Position numbers and translations under genes: made by a program | Part shown: piece by piece, positions 50,690 to 61,674 of the stretch | How the letters are laid out: every line of letters starts with the position of its first letter | Position numbering within the stretch: position 1 is the stretch's first letter | Origin: Tricholomella constricta | Taxonomy: Eukaryota > Basidiomycota > Agaricomycetes > Agaricales > Lyophyllaceae | Length of the DNA: 64,000 nucleotides | Direction of reading: 5' to 3' | NCBI GenBank assembly: GCA_013368375.1 | Contig: JAACJP010000001.1 | Span: 2,666,001 to 2,730,000, forward strand | The notes under the pieces: model-generated | Database searches by the model: none | What the model was told of the DNA's origin: nothing | Seen by the model: only the letters and a program-made list of their open reading frames with translations

Positions 50690-52429
50690 ATGTCTGCCAA
50701 CTTCGCCACCCTCGTCCCCGTTTTCAACGGCACAAACTGGGCTGAATGGTCATCTGCCATGCAGGACTACCTTCGCTCCCAAGCCCTTTGGCAACTTGTC
50801 AAAGGTGGCAACCCACGTCCTGAAGTACAAGTAGGGTCTGACGGCGAAAGCCTCCTCCCCGAAACTAAGGAACATCGTGAATGGGACAACAGGGATGACC
50901 AGGCCCTTGGCATTATTCGCCTCAGGGTATCTCCAGAGATAAAGAACCAGATCAGTGGTAATTCCTCTGAGGAGTTCTGGCAAGCTCTTGAAAATGCGTA
51001 TTCGAAGCCTGGTGCTTCGTTACTCTTTGGAGACTTCCAGAAGGCCATCTCGTTCAGACTCTCAGGGTCTTCCAACCCTGAACCGGAGATAGGCAAGCTC
51101 AACCTTTTATTGGAGCGCCTTAGGGCCAATGAGGTCGATCTCCCTGAGTTTGTGAAGGCAATGATCCTCATGTCCGCTATTCCCCAGAAATGGGACACCA
51201 TTTCTGCCACTCTTCTCCAAACCACGGAGAAGGACAAACTCACGTTCAGCGCCGTAAAGGCTGCTATCATGACGGAGTTTAACCGGCGCAACTCTGCCCC
51301 GGGTAATTCCCAGACGGCTAACAAAATGTCAGCTGTCAAACATAAAGGGAAGAACCCTGCCTGGAAAGGTCAAACTTCTGGTGGTAACACCGAGAATAAA
51401 GACAAGAAGGGCAAACGAGGCAAGCGCAGTGGCAAATCGGTTAAAGAAAAGCAGGACAAACAGGATCTCTCCAGCCATGGCCACTCCCATGCCGCCTCCT
51501 CGATTGAAATCGATGGAGACACTCCAACCGTCGCTGCGCTCCTACAACGCCTGCACAACCCCCCTCCCTCTCCCTTTGCTGCCCAGCGCTTTACTGGCGC
51601 TAGCACCTCATCTTCAGGGGTCTATCAGACCTATGAGAAGGCACGCGCTCTAGCGGAACGTCTTGATATTCCGAGGACCGCCCGCAACCTCAAACCACTT
51701 GAGGAAATCTATGAAAGACGCGAGCCCACCCCTGAACGCGCCCCCAAGCGGCCGCGGATCGAGGAAGTAGAGGAGGAAGCTTTAGACTGGGGTTCTGACG
51801 ATGGCATGGACATGGACCCTGTCACTGGACACCGCGAAGACAGGCAAGTACCTTCTTTGCTCCACATATCGCCGATTACTGATGCAAGTACACAGCGCGC
51901 TCTTCGAAATTTAGCGGCGGACTGTAAACTACGTACTTTAATATCTGCATCTGTATCACATGTATCTCTCGGCGTTATACGCCAAATTGACGAACATTAT
52001 GCGAATTGTGCGAAATGCAAAGGAAAAGGGAAAGAAATAGAAGTAGACACTGCAAACTGGATCATGGATTCAGGCGCATCTCTTCACTGCACGAGCAGAA
52101 TTGAAGACTTTGCTGATTACACACCTGCGAAGAATCCTATCGCGGTCAAAACAGCAAGTGCCGATGCTGCACCTATTATGGTAAAAGGCTCTGGCACAGT
52201 CTTCATAACACACAAAGTAGAGAACGAAGATGGTACGGCTCGAGATATTATATCTCGCCTACACCCCGTCTTCTACATCCCCGCGTTAGATACGCGTCTC
52301 CTTTCCATGGGAGAATTCCTGAACAATGGACTTTCCGTTACTGGAAAAGCCAATAAATTAACGTTCAAGAAACATGGAAAACCTGTCCTAACGTGTACAC
52401 CACACTTGCCAGGGCAAAATCTCTATTGA
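50690..52429 (+). CDS. Copia2 gag and protease region
   Basis: 579 codons from ATG 50690 (MSANFATLVPVFNGTNWAEW) to TGA. The frame is open upstream to 50654, but without ATG. Gag region of the UBN2 kind: GTNWAEWSSAMQDYLRSQAL, GIIRLRVSPEIKNQI, EFWQALENAYSKPG, ILMSAIPQKWDTISATLL. Basic linker (KKGKRGKRSGKS), no full CCHC knuckle (only C-A-K-C). Protease motif WIMDSGASLHCTS near the end. It stops at GQNLY, just before the GAG-pre-integrase domain. Confidence 0.88.
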   Translation: MSANFATLVPVFNGTNWAEWSSAMQDYLRSQALWQLVKGGNPRPEVQVGSDGESLLPETKEHREWDNRDDQALGIIRLRVSPEIKNQISGNSSEEFWQALENAYSKPGASLLFGDFQKAISFRLSGSSNPEPEIGKLNLLLERLRANEVDLPEFVKAMILMSAIPQKWDTISATLLQTTEKDKLTFSAVKAAIMTEFNRRNSAPGNSQTANKMSAVKHKGKNPAWKGQTSGGNTENKDKKGKRGKRSGKSVKEKQDKQDLSSHGHSHAASSIEIDGDTPTVAALLQRLHNPPPSPFAAQRFTGASTSSSGVYQTYEKARALAERLDIPRTARNLKPLEEIYERREPTPERAPKRPRIEEVEEEALDWGSDDGMDMDPVTGHREDRQVPSLLHISPITDASTQRALRNLAADCKLRTLISASVSHVSLGVIRQIDEHYANCAKCKGKGKEIEVDTANWIMDSGASLHCTSRIEDFADYTPAKNPIAVKTASADAAPIMVKGSGTVFITHKVENEDGTARDIISRLHPVFYIPALDTRLLSMGEFLNNGLSVTGKANKLTFKKHGKPVLTCTPHLPGQNLY

Positions 52430-55400
52430 GTAGATTCTCGCACAAAGCTTGCTGAGAATGGCAATTATGCCAACGCTACTATCCACAATGTATCTTATGA
52501 CACATGGCATAAACGCCTAGGACATCCGTCCAAAGACGTGATCCGAAATGCTCCGGACAATGTCACTGGAATACCGCGGAATCTCCAGATTCCTGCGAAA
52601 TCACCCACGTGTCCTGGATGTGCTCTTGGGAAGATGCCTTCAAAATCTTACCCACAATCCCAATCGCGTGCATCGAAGCCGTTCGAATTAATCCATTCGG
52701 ACTTAAAAAGCTTCCCTGTCACTTCGTACCACAAGTACAAGTACATCATGACATTCCTTGATGACTATAATTCTCATGCCTGGACAATGAGCCTACGCGC
52801 AAAGTCTGATGCTATCAAAGCATTGAGACAATTTGTTGCGATGGTGAAAAACCAGTATGGAGCCAATATCGAACGATGGCGCTCCGATGCAGGGGGAGAA
52901 TTCAAATCGGAAGAGTTCCTTGATGAATTGCGCAATTTGGGAATCAAAATTGAACAGAGCGCTCCTTACACACCACAACAAAATGGGCGTGCTGAACGCC
53001 TAAATCGGACCTTGATGGACAAGGCACAGGCTATTCGCTTCACTGCCTGTCTACCCGATTCGTGGTGGGAATTTTGCGTTGAACACGCGGTTCACCTTTA
53101 CAACCGTACTCCTATGCGACGGTTAGGGTGGAAAACTCCGGTTGAATCTCTGACAAAGAAGAAACCTTCTGTCGAGCATCTCCGAGTATTCGGATGTGGA
53201 GCTTATGTTTACCTCCCTGAGGAAAGACGTGCAAATAAACTTGCACCGAAATCTGAGCTAATGATTTACATTGGCATTCCTGACGGGATCAAGGGACATC
53301 GCTTTATGCGACTCCACAACAACACGGTCTTTGTTGCCACTACGGCAATCTTTGATGAGACAATGTTTCCAAAGTGTCCTGACACAAAACAAAAGGGATA
53401 TACCCCTCTAGGACAAGATCCCGATGTGGATCAACCATCAAATAATGGAGATGAACACACTCCTTCGGAAGCAGATAACGATGATGATTACCCCATCAAT
53501 CGACCTGACTCTCCTGAGACATCTGATGCGCATGACGATGCTGCAGAAGATGCTCCTCAAGCGCCTCCGGAACACAAAGGACCTGCACGCGAAGACTTTG
53601 AACCTCGCCGTGAGGACCAACGTGAATGGGCTGAACTACCCAGACGCCCAGTGCGCATGAGGAACCCTACCAATCGTCCTGGAAATGTCTATGGTGACAA
53701 ACCAGCACCGTCGGATATAATCCGACAACAAGCGAGTCAGCGGTATTGGAAACGACTAGTTGGTGAAAGGGACAAAGTTCCTTACAAACGACCAGTTCGT
53801 GTGCAACTTCCGGTTCCCGGACCGAGTACAGCACCACCACCACCACCCAATACGTCGAGTGACGCGACTCCTATGGAAGGCATAGACGATGTGGGCTATA
53901 TAATAAAAATGGCCCGGGAAGGGGGAGTAGATTTCGTGAACTTCTTGCTTTCTCAAGCAGTTTCACCTCACGATGAACTTCCAACAAACTTTCGAGATAT
54001 TGCGCGAATGCCCGCTGCATTACAGAAGGAGTGGAAAGCCGCTTGCAAACAGGAACTTGAGGCCCTGAAAAAGCGCGGCGTGTTCGACCTTGTGGACTTA
54101 CCACCTGGTCATAAAACCATTAAGAACCGATGGGTATTTGCGATCAAATCTGATGGTCGTAAAAAGGCTAGACTTGTCGCCAAAGGGTTTACCCAAGTAG
54201 AAGGCATTGACTTCGATGAGATCTTCTCACCTGTTGTCCGATACGAAACTGTACGCCTTATGCTTGCATTAGCTTCTCTCGAGAACTGGTGCTGTTTAGC
54301 GCTTGACGTTGTTAGCGCTTTCCTATATGGCAAACTCCAAGTTGTCATATATATGGAACAACCCGAAGGCTTCAAAGTCAAAGGCCAAGAGCGCAAAGTG
54401 CTGCGCTTAAATCGAGCACTCTATGGATTAAAACAGGCAGCTCTTTCCTGGTGGAAGGAACTTGTTGCATCCATGCTTGAATTGGGCTTTCACCGCACCC
54501 AGTCGGATGCTGGTATCTTTGTCTACAGACATCATGATGGCACACTTGTTATTGCTATCATCTATGTTGATGACGGGATCTTCATGGGACCTAACAGGGC
54601 TCTCACAATGAAGAAGAAAGCTGAATTCATGCAGCGTTGGGAATGTCACGATCTTGGTGACGCAAAGGAATTCCTGGGAATGCGCATTAGACGCAATGGT
54701 CGCAAAATCATGCTTGACCAAATTCCCTACCTCAAAAGGGTAGTAGAGCGCTTTGGTATGACAAATGCTAGAGTCGCCACCACACCTTTGCCTGCAGGGT
54801 ATATACCTGATGAGAACAGAACACCTGCAACTCCCACACTGCGATCTAAATTTCAGCAGGTCATAGGATCTCTGATGTATCTGATGATCGGGACTCGTCC
54901 TGACATCGCTTATGCAGTCATTAAACTGTCACAGTTTGCTGCAAACCCTTCACAAGAGCACCTTGACAAAGCGCTATATATCTGCCGCTATCTTGTTGGA
55001 ACTCCCAATTACGCTCTCACTTATGATGGAGACAATGGAGAAGGACTCTTGGCATACACAGATTCCGATTGGGCTGCTGACCCTATCAAACGAAGATCCC
55101 AAACAGGGTTCTTCATGACATTAGCTGCTGGAACAGTTGCTTGGGTCTCACGACGCCAAAAAACTGTAGCGCTGTCATCCACTGAAGCCGAATATATGGC
55201 TATGTCCGACGCTAGTCGACAAATCATGTGGATTAAGAATGTGATGTTTGAACTTGGATATGACATTGGCGCAATTCCTATATATGCCGACAATCAAGGA
55301 TCGATCTTTATTGGATCAAACCCTGTCCAAGAACGACGCACAAAACACATTGATATTCGCTACCACTTTGTACGCGAATGCATTGAAGATGGACATGTAC

Positions 55401-55522
55401 AAGTCTACTTCATCGAAGGAAGCAAGAATCCTGCTGATATGTTCACAAAGAACTTAGCTAAGGAAAAATTCTTGACTTTCCGAGAACATCTCGGGCTTGA
55501 ATTCTATTCGCCATCCGCCTAG
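52430..55522 (+). CDS. Copia2 integrase-RT-RNase H region
   Basis: Same frame as the upstream part, directly after the TGA; the first ATG (52538) lies inside the domain, so separate initiation would lose the zinc site. GAG-pre-integrase YDTWHKRLGHPSKD with CPGC, integrase DDE core (ELIHSDLKSFP, RWRSDAGGEFKS, QNGRAERLNR), RT with LALDVVSAFLYGKL and IIYVDDGIFMG, RNase H with YTDSDWAADP, ALSSTEAEYMAM and RTKHIDIRYHFVRE. Otherwise uninterrupted. Expression would need read-through of TGA or reversion. Confidence 0.88.
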   Translation, partial: VDSRTKLAENGNYANATIHNVSYDTWHKRLGHPSKDVIRNAPDNVTGIPRNLQIPAKSPTCPGCALGKMPSKSYPQSQSRASKPFELIHSDLKSFPVTSYHKYKYIMTFLDDYNSHAWTMSLRAKSDAIKALRQFVAMVKNQYGANIERWRSDAGGEFKSEEFLDELRNLGIKIEQSAPYTPQQNGRAERLNRTLMDKAQAIRFTACLPDSWWEFCVEHAVHLYNRTPMRRLGWKTPVESLTKKKPSVEHLRVFGCGAYVYLPEERRANKLAPKSELMIYIGIPDGIKGHRFMRLHNNTVFVATTAIFDETMFPKCPDTKQKGYTPLGQDPDVDQPSNNGDEHTPSEADNDDDYPINRPDSPETSDAHDDAAEDAPQAPPEHKGPAREDFEPRREDQREWAELPRRPVRMRNPTNRPGNVYGDKPAPSDIIRQQASQRYWKRLVGERDKVPYKRPVRVQLPVPGPSTAPPPPPNTSSDATPMEGIDDVGYIIKMAREGGVDFVNFLLSQAVSPHDELPTNFRDIARMPAALQKEWKAACKQELEALKKRGVFDLVDLPPGHKTIKNRWVFAIKSDGRKKARLVAKGFTQVEGIDFDEIFSPVVRYETVRLMLALASLENWCCLALDVVSAFLYGKLQVVIYMEQPEGFKVKGQERKVLRLNRALYGLKQAALSWWKELVASMLELGFHRTQSDAGIFVYRHHDGTLVIAIIYVDDGIFMGPNRALTMKKKAEFMQRWECHDLGDAKEFLGMRIRRNGRKIMLDQIPYLKRVVERFGMTNARVATTPLPAGYIPDENRTPATPTLRSKFQQVIGSLMYLMIGTRPDIAYAVIKLSQFAANPSQEHLDKALYICRYLVGTPNYALTYDGDNGEGLLAYTDSDWAADPIKRRSQTGFFMTLAAGTVAWVSRRQKTVALSSTEAEYMAMSDASRQIMWIKNVMFELGYDIGAIPIYADNQGSIFIGSNPVQERRTKHIDIRYHFVRECIEDGHVQVYFIEGSKNPADMFTKNLAKEKFLTFREHLGLEFYSPSA

Positions 55523-55556
55523 ATGCGCTATTAGAGCTGCACTAAGCGAGGGGGAG

Positions 55557-55817
55557 TGTTGAAACTTACCATATTCATGTGACCCATCACATGATAGATT
55601 CTTATCAATGGTCTGTGCACTACATCTTATCCCCTAACTCCGATGGTCTGTGCGCCATCCCAGTAGTATAAATAGCACACCAATATGTCGTATATCGGTG
55701 TGGAATTACATTCCTAGTACTTAGTATCACTCACAGCCTCAACCTTAGCTACAAGCTAAACACTCTAGGTAAGCTAATAGCCTTTCCGCTGTGCACAATG
55801 TGCTGGCCCTTTCAATA
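55557..55817 (+). repeat. Copia2 3' LTR
   Basis: 261 bp, identical by eye to 50191-50451; followed by CACCT. Confidence 0.95.
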
Positions 55818-55822
55818 CACCT

Positions 55823-56532
55823 CAAAGCCTGAGGCTCTCGAACTAGAGATTCCGTTTTCCTGCCTTTATCTGCCGTGGATTGTCATCCATTCATAAGCAT
55901 CGGTCTCATTACCTATCTACAATCGACCGTACAATTGCATCGCCCTCGATCATTACGGCTACCTCCCCCATGTCATCCTAGGAGCATTTCTCGTTGCCGC
56001 CGGCGAAACCTCGGATGATCGTTTTTCGAGTCGTTTGCAATCGCCACGAAAAAGGGCTACCGCCTGGTTTGCACGATGAGCTTCGAGCAAGCACCCGAGA
56101 TACCGTAAATAATGTAGCGCTGTAAAGGCCATGTTCTGTGAAACCGATATTACCTTTGCCGTTCGTGGCTGCGTGGCTTTGGCACATATGTTTTATGATT
56201 CGCGGCGGTTTCGGGAACATGCAAATGCCTTGTACACCGTCCATGTTTCAAAGACCACAATAACGACGCTCCCTCTGCATGTCCAATCATTTTTTCTTAT
56301 TTAATATTCGCGGTTGACTGTGTGCTTGAAGCTATGCCACTGAGCGCGGGCTCGAACTACGCCACAGTACTTGATGATAGAATTTCGCTTGCTTCAGAAC
56401 TAGAAATACATTGTACAAGAAAGGAGTAGGTAAGTTAATGTGACATGAAAGATTCCACTACTTGACGGTAAGAGGAAACGACTAGCTAATTTTCGAGGAA
56501 GCAGAATTTTGGGTAGGTGATTGGCAATAGAA
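55823..56532. other. Intergenic between Copia2 and TM4
   Basis: About 710 bp. No gene supported. Confidence 0.4.
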
Positions 56533-57508
56533 TTATACCGGGACCGACGTGGAATCGACATGGATCTCCTGTGGCTCATCAAAAACCTTGCAACTGATCT
56601 TCCCGACAGAGTATTTGCTGACAGCTTCAGCGCTCCTCTTGGAACGCATCCATCGTGCGAATATTGATTTGCCTCGACGCAAGGAGTGTTTGGGAAGAGG
56701 ATAATCAACCAACGTCGATGACCGGCTGCAGGCCTCAATGTCTGGAGGCAAACCTTGGCTGTCGTAGTTCCAAGGCCGAACGTACTCGGGTGATACCCTT
56801 TCCAGAGCAGATGCACTCGATACGAGGGAGCAGACGCAGTTGGCACAGTGGTCGGGAGGACTGTCCGTGGAGGAAGAAGATGTGCGACTTCTACGTCCTG
56901 GAAAGGTTGAGAGGCGGAATAAGAAGGAGCATTACGATCTTGTTTTCTAGGAAATCTGGACGTACCAGAATCATTTTCGCTTTGGTCATGGCCCGCCACA
57001 GTGGGCAATATCGGATTCATGGCTGATCCGTTGACATCGCAAGGAGTACTTTCATCCCAGCGGCGACCGCGTTGTTCTTTACTGGTCGTGATCAACTCCT
57101 GCCGTAATTCCATGAGGGTGCCCGAAAGTTCGGCGATCCTCGCAGACTGGCCCCCAAAGAAGGATTGGAAGAATTGGAGCGGGGTTGTGGGGTGATATCG
57201 AATACTTCGAAGATCATCCGCTTGGTGCTCGTACCTACATACCCTGGGATCAGCCATGTAGACAAATGCTTAAAATAATGCACACATTACCTTCGCAGTT
57301 GTGCTTTGGCATTCTTGAACACATCGGGTGGCAGCAATCCATCTACGCTTGCCCTCGAGTAGATATCCTTGGTCTCCATGAGCAGTTCGTCGAAGATCTT
57401 CATTCGAGGTACAGGCATGTATACATTGAAGCAGACGAGTATCGAGGCCAGAGTACTGAGGACGGACAGTGCCCCTACGAAATAGTTGAAGTTGCTCTCG
57501 GAACTCAT
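56533..57508 (-). CDS. Single-pass membrane protein of the kinase pair, TM4
   Basis: Exons 57508-57291, 57234-56936, 56897-56533; 293 residues with both junctions in frame. The second intron is only 38 bp. Start MSSESNFNYF, hydrophobic helix (FVGALSVLSTLASILVCFNV), RMKIFDELLMETKDIYSRA, exon 2 YEHQADDLRSIRYH and IAELSGTLMELRQELITTSK, Ser-rich part, CANCVCSLVSS (the C-x-C site), SRSSTLVDYPLPK, end EIHVDSTSVPV. The C-terminal part is the most divergent of the intact copies. Divergent partner of kinase D, 276 bp between start codons. Confidence 0.75.
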
Positions 57509-57784
57509 GGCAAAGGATGTTTGAGCAAGCAAGAATCAAGGAAGGGCATTATAAGTAAGGGCGACACGAGTTTTTAATGCCCTGGTAGGGGTTCCTTGCG
57601 CTAAATCCAGAATCCAGAAACATTGAGGGTGCATGTTGGTCCTTATTTTGTACGGAAGCAAACAGTATAAGCATCATTAGGTCATCAACGTCGATCTCCG
57701 ATCACCAACGACGAGCCGAGCCTCGTTGCATCCGTAAGGCCGATTGCCTTCACAGGGCTCTCGCTGACTAGATGAGTCAAGAGC
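57509..57784. promoter_or_regulatory. Bidirectional promoter of TM4 and kinase D
   Basis: 276 bp. TM side (minus): CTCGTG (57570-57565) then ACTTATAAT (57556-57548). Kinase side (plus): CCTCGTTGCA (57721-57730) and TGAGTCA (57773-57779) just before the ATG. Confidence 0.6.
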
Positions 57785-59265
57785 ATGGCGTCCAAATCAT
57801 CGCCTTTTCCTTCTCCTCCGAACCACATTGCATCTGGATCTCTGTCTGTCCCCCCTTCCCCTTCGAGCCGGCCTGGTTTGAGATCTCACAGCTTGGCACT
57901 TCATCTTCGGCAACTCTACCGATTTCAGACTGTCCTAACTGAGCACGAAGAGACCTGGAGAGACCGCTACTCTTTCCTGCTGTCGAAAGGATATCAACTA
58001 CGCTCGCGATATGAACCTGACTGGAGCCCGTCATGGTTAACTATGGACATCGATCCCGCGTACTGCGACGATGCCAAAGAGACAGTTGTACGTCAATCCT
58101 GTTGACCTCATCGCTCCTTGTTTCTAAATAAATTTGTAGCTCCCCATGATACTTGATGCTAGACGGCGCACAGATGGCGTCACTGTATGTATTAAACGAA
58201 TCAGCCCAAATACCGTTACCAACGAGGTCAAAATTGCGAAGTATCTATCAACCGATAAGATGCTACGTGATCCAACAAACCATTGCGTCCCCATCTGGGA
58301 TACCTTCAAAGATCCCATACTCCCCCAAGTTGAATATATTATTATGCCACCTTTGAGGCCGTACGCAAATCCTGAATTTGGCGTTGTCGGCGAAGTCGTA
58401 GATTTTGTAACACAGACAATTGAGGTCTGTATTCACAGTGGTATTCACAGTGGTATTCTGTAGATGTACTAACTTGTGTATTAGGCTATGGGATTTATGC
58501 ACAAGCATCTTATCGCTCATGGGTACATTTATTTTCCCACTCGTCTCTTTACTTCCTGTGCTGAATCATGGGCTTGCCCTCAGCGATTTAACCACACAAA
58601 ACATCATGATGGACCCCCGACCCATTCTTCCTTCTGGATGGCACTTCGTAGCAAAGCACTGTACACCTGATGGTGTTACGCCGATCTCCCCACTTGCCCG
58701 AATCGATTATCCCGTTCGTTACCTCATCATCGACTTCGACTGCTCCGTTCGTCTCTCACCCGGCCAGCCTCACCTCGTAAGGTACTTCGGTGGCCGGGAC
58801 GACGATCCTCCAGAATACAAGAGCCGCGATCCTTATGACCCCTTCAAAATAGACGTTTTCACGCTTGGCAATGTATTTTTCAAGGATTTCTATCAGGTGA
58901 GGCGACTCAACCCCTCAGGGTCCGTTGACAACCTCTATTGTTGTAGAAATATGAAGGGCTGGATTTCCTCGCGAGCCTGATTGATTTCATGAAGACCTCC
59001 AATTTCCGCCAACGCCCAGATGCCGAGATGGCGATGAAGTATTGGCTGAACGTGAGGAAGCATATCGACGTCGGCAGGGCGCGTTGGCGGCTTCAAAAGC
59101 GAAAGGAGACCATGGGAGAGCGTGTTCTGTACGACACGGTCGCGTTTGCGAGGGAGGGTGTCCACCGGATGAAGCGTATGCTGACTGGGGAGGTGCGTAG
59201 TGTACTCTCACAATTCCATCCAACTAAACCTATCTTCACAGGAACAGAGGGTCTACTGGTCATAA
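57785..59265 (+). CDS. Protein-kinase-like protein, module copy D
   Basis: Exons 57785-58087, 58140-58424, 58485-58522, 58584-58896, 58947-59192, 59242-59265; 402 residues. VCIKRI, NEVKIA (Glu kept), HGDLTTQN, LIIDFDCS, PPEY, KIDVFTLGN and the end EQRVYWS are present. The second exon is 285 nt, as in copy E, so D and E form one subgroup against B and C. Exon 1 is Ser/Pro-rich up to FRS-like SSRPGLRSHSLALHL, then LYRFQTVLTEHEETWRDRYS. No membrane segment. The predicted protein should be active by its core residues; the Asp-Phe-Asp motif is the one deviation. Confidence 0.86.
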
Positions 59266-60156
59266 CACCAATGATCACTGTATCGTCGCTTTCGCCTGGT
59301 TTTGATGCCAGTGCTCAGTGACGTTTTGGAGGCATCTCATAGAAACAGGTTTGGGCACTTTATGATCCGGATCCGGTGAACTTCTGGTCTCGTTCTATAG
59401 TGGACATGATAGGCTACGATAAATTCTGCGTCGGAATTCGCTTATCGTCATAATTAGCCAGATTCATCTATTATTCTAAGTACGCTTAGGTACGCCGAGC
59501 CTGTAGGAAGTGCCATTGACGATATTCATGACACCTGTGGCATTAGGCAATTATCTAGTGCAAATTGATTACAGTCCAAGCTTGCAATTTTGAATATAGA
59601 GTAACCGCCGTCGATGAAATTCCGACCATCGCTAATAAGGTACCACGATCCACTGAAGCGATATGAGGAAGGCGACGGTTTTGTTGGTCCAAATATCAAG
59701 TTACTGCTGTGGCTGACCCGTGGTATTCGGCACATACGGAACGTTTTCTCCAAACTTAGTGACTTTAAGCGAAGAAAGCCATGCTAAGATTGTATACACT
59801 GCCTTTTGTCTAAATCCAGCGAGCTTGACAGTCTGTATCCGTTGCGTGTGGTAGGGGGCACCAAAAAAATTGCAATCAACATGTGGCCACGTCGTCGAAC
59901 GACGCCCACGCCATGACGCCCACGCCATGACGTCCACAGATGGGCACAGCCCCAGAAGTTTCTGATCCCAAGTCGGTTCCGCTACAGATACAGTCGAAAT
60001 GTACAAGATCAATAATTTAAATGCAATGCAAAGAGAAATATATGAATATGAATGAAGTAAACAAACTGATGGATAGCGAGACTTTTGTTCAATTGTTTAG
60101 CGCGATCGCTAGGATGCTAATCGATGTGCTGTTCACCTATACCTCCCACGTTTTCA
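59266..60156. repeat. 3' flank of kinase D, shared with kinase E
   Basis: No gene. About 59570-59870 matches about 63390-63680 (after kinase E) and more weakly the 3' flanks of B and C, including the words CTAATAAGGTACC and CACATACGGAACG. Could be conserved 3' UTR plus downstream DNA. Confidence 0.55.
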
Positions 60157-61451
60157 TCAAAGAACCTCCGCTCTTTCACCCGGGGGTCTCGATGCTGGTC
60201 GCCCAGCTTCTAGATCTGCCATCGCCTTGCAGCTGCCGTCAGAACGGATCCACTTGAAGGTTCGCCACCAGGAGGGGGGCGTCGATGAGGTTTTAAGGAG
60301 GTTATCGCCCACAAGTGAAGAAGCGTCTTCAACCAGCGTCGACGAGCGGCTGGAGAAGTCGAGGTGTCGTATAAATGGTGGACTACGTTTGCCCTGAGGC
60401 TGGAGGGTGGGCGATGGTGACTGAGCTCGACTCTTTCGAGTAAGAGCTTCTAAAGACCATTGCACTAAAGCGCAAATGCAGAAGCTATAGTGGTGGGATG
60501 TTGCATGGCCGCCAACATTTGAGCATGGGGATGGCGAAGTGGATGGGTTTCCTGTGGTGCATGTTGAATGAGAGATTGATAGGGATACGAGCAACCCATC
60601 CACGGACAACATACCTGCATGTTCGTGTTGATGTACGCTCTGATCTGCGAAATGAGTCTCTGGGGGATTGATCATCTGCTCAGTTCCACTTTGTGAAAGA
60701 TATACTGGTCCCTTGGTTCGCCGTCCAAGATCCTGAGCTTCACATTCCCTTTCTTCCTGATTAGTGGGAATAATTGATTCTAGTCCCGAATCGCTCGAAA
60801 GAGCTGCTGGACAGCTTAAGGGTTCTGACTTAGGACCATCTAAGGATAATTATTACATCAGTATAATTCCATCCGAGCACAATTGCACTTTGATACGTAC
60901 TTGGAGGGTGTCGACTGTGATTTACCGGTACTATGTGATCGGTGTAATGTCGACTACAGGGCAATGTAGTTCCGTCTTGTTCGTCGCTTTGAATTTCGCG
61001 ACGTTCCCTTTCCTCTTGGCTGACCGTCAGTATAACCGTCCTCAATTCGGTGATTTCCCGCGATAGATATCCGATCTTTGTTGATTGTCCTCCGAAGTCG
61101 AAGTAAGAGAAGAGAAGCTCCCGAGGCGACCAGCAGCGGTACACCAAGGTTCGCATGTCATCGCCAAGTATTTCATAGCTTCAAATGTACAATATAAGAG
61201 AGGGAGTAGCGAAAGAGGTGATCACAATACTGTTGAAGTCGTGCCCGAGCACCCATGGCCATCTCAGTCGGCAGAAGGCCATCCCGAATCGCGTTTTCGC
61301 AAACTCGTTTGGTGTCGACAAGCAACTCGTCGTAGAACTTGATTCGAGGCATAGGCGAGTAAAATTTGACGTAGATGATGACGGGAGATGAAAACAAGGC
61401 TAGAAGGCTAATTCCTCCAGCGACATAACTGAAGATGGTTTCGGCAGCCAT
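60157..61451 (-). CDS. Single-pass membrane protein of the kinase pair, TM5
   Basis: Exon 1 61451-61231 (MAAETIFSYVAGGISLLALF, membrane helix, RIKFYDELLVDTKRV), exon 2 from 61178 (YEILGDDMRTLVYR, IGYLSREITELRTVILTVSQ, EERERRE). The last part, to the stop at 60157, holds QMINPPETHFADQSVHQHEH, YSFCICALVQWSLEAL (the C-x-C site), SRSSTLVED and WWRTFKWIRSDG. The junctions between exon 2 and this last part (about 60750-60960) could not be fixed; a short exon with NQEERECEAQ may lie there. The usual C-terminal EPTEMDITS motif is absent, so the end is divergent. Partner of kinase E. Confidence 0.65.
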
Positions 61452-61674
61452 TATTGCAGAATAGATGTCCAGGAGAATGATAGCTGCAGATGAAGTACAT
61501 TATAAGCAAAAGCTTGCGACACGAGGTTCAATGCAACGTTTCTCAGGTCCTGTTGATCAATGTCAGGTTAAAGGATTCCAGAATATTATGTCATCCGCGA
61601 TCTCCGGTGACATTGAAGTTGCCTCGTTGCACGCATGAGGCCGAAAACTCTCCCTGACTAGGTCAGTCAAGGGC
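61452..61674. promoter_or_regulatory. Bidirectional promoter of TM5 and kinase E
   Basis: 223 bp. TM side (minus): CCTCGTG (61526-61520) then a GCTTATAAT stretch ending near 61499. Kinase side: CCTCGTTGCA (61622-61631); the TGAGTCA site is changed to GTCAGTCA next to the ATG. Confidence 0.55.

Larger units (their letters stand above)
50191..55817 (+). mobile_element. Ty1/Copia retrotransposon, Copia2
   Basis: 5627 bp. LTRs of 261 bp look identical (TGTTGAAA...TTTCAATA) and are flanked by CACCT (50186-50190 and 55818-55822). PBS GGTTATGGGCCCC after the left LTR, polypurine tract GAGGGGGAG (55548-55556) before the right LTR. One continuous reading frame broken by a single TGA at 52427-52429. 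Recent insertion. It belongs to another lineage than Copia1 by gag and LTR sequence. Confidence 0.95.

Noticed and set aside
56400..56900. Long alternative frame running through TM4 to 56400
   Set aside because: It leaves the family reading after the second exon. A 38 bp intron gives the conserved C-x-C and SRSSTLV frame instead.
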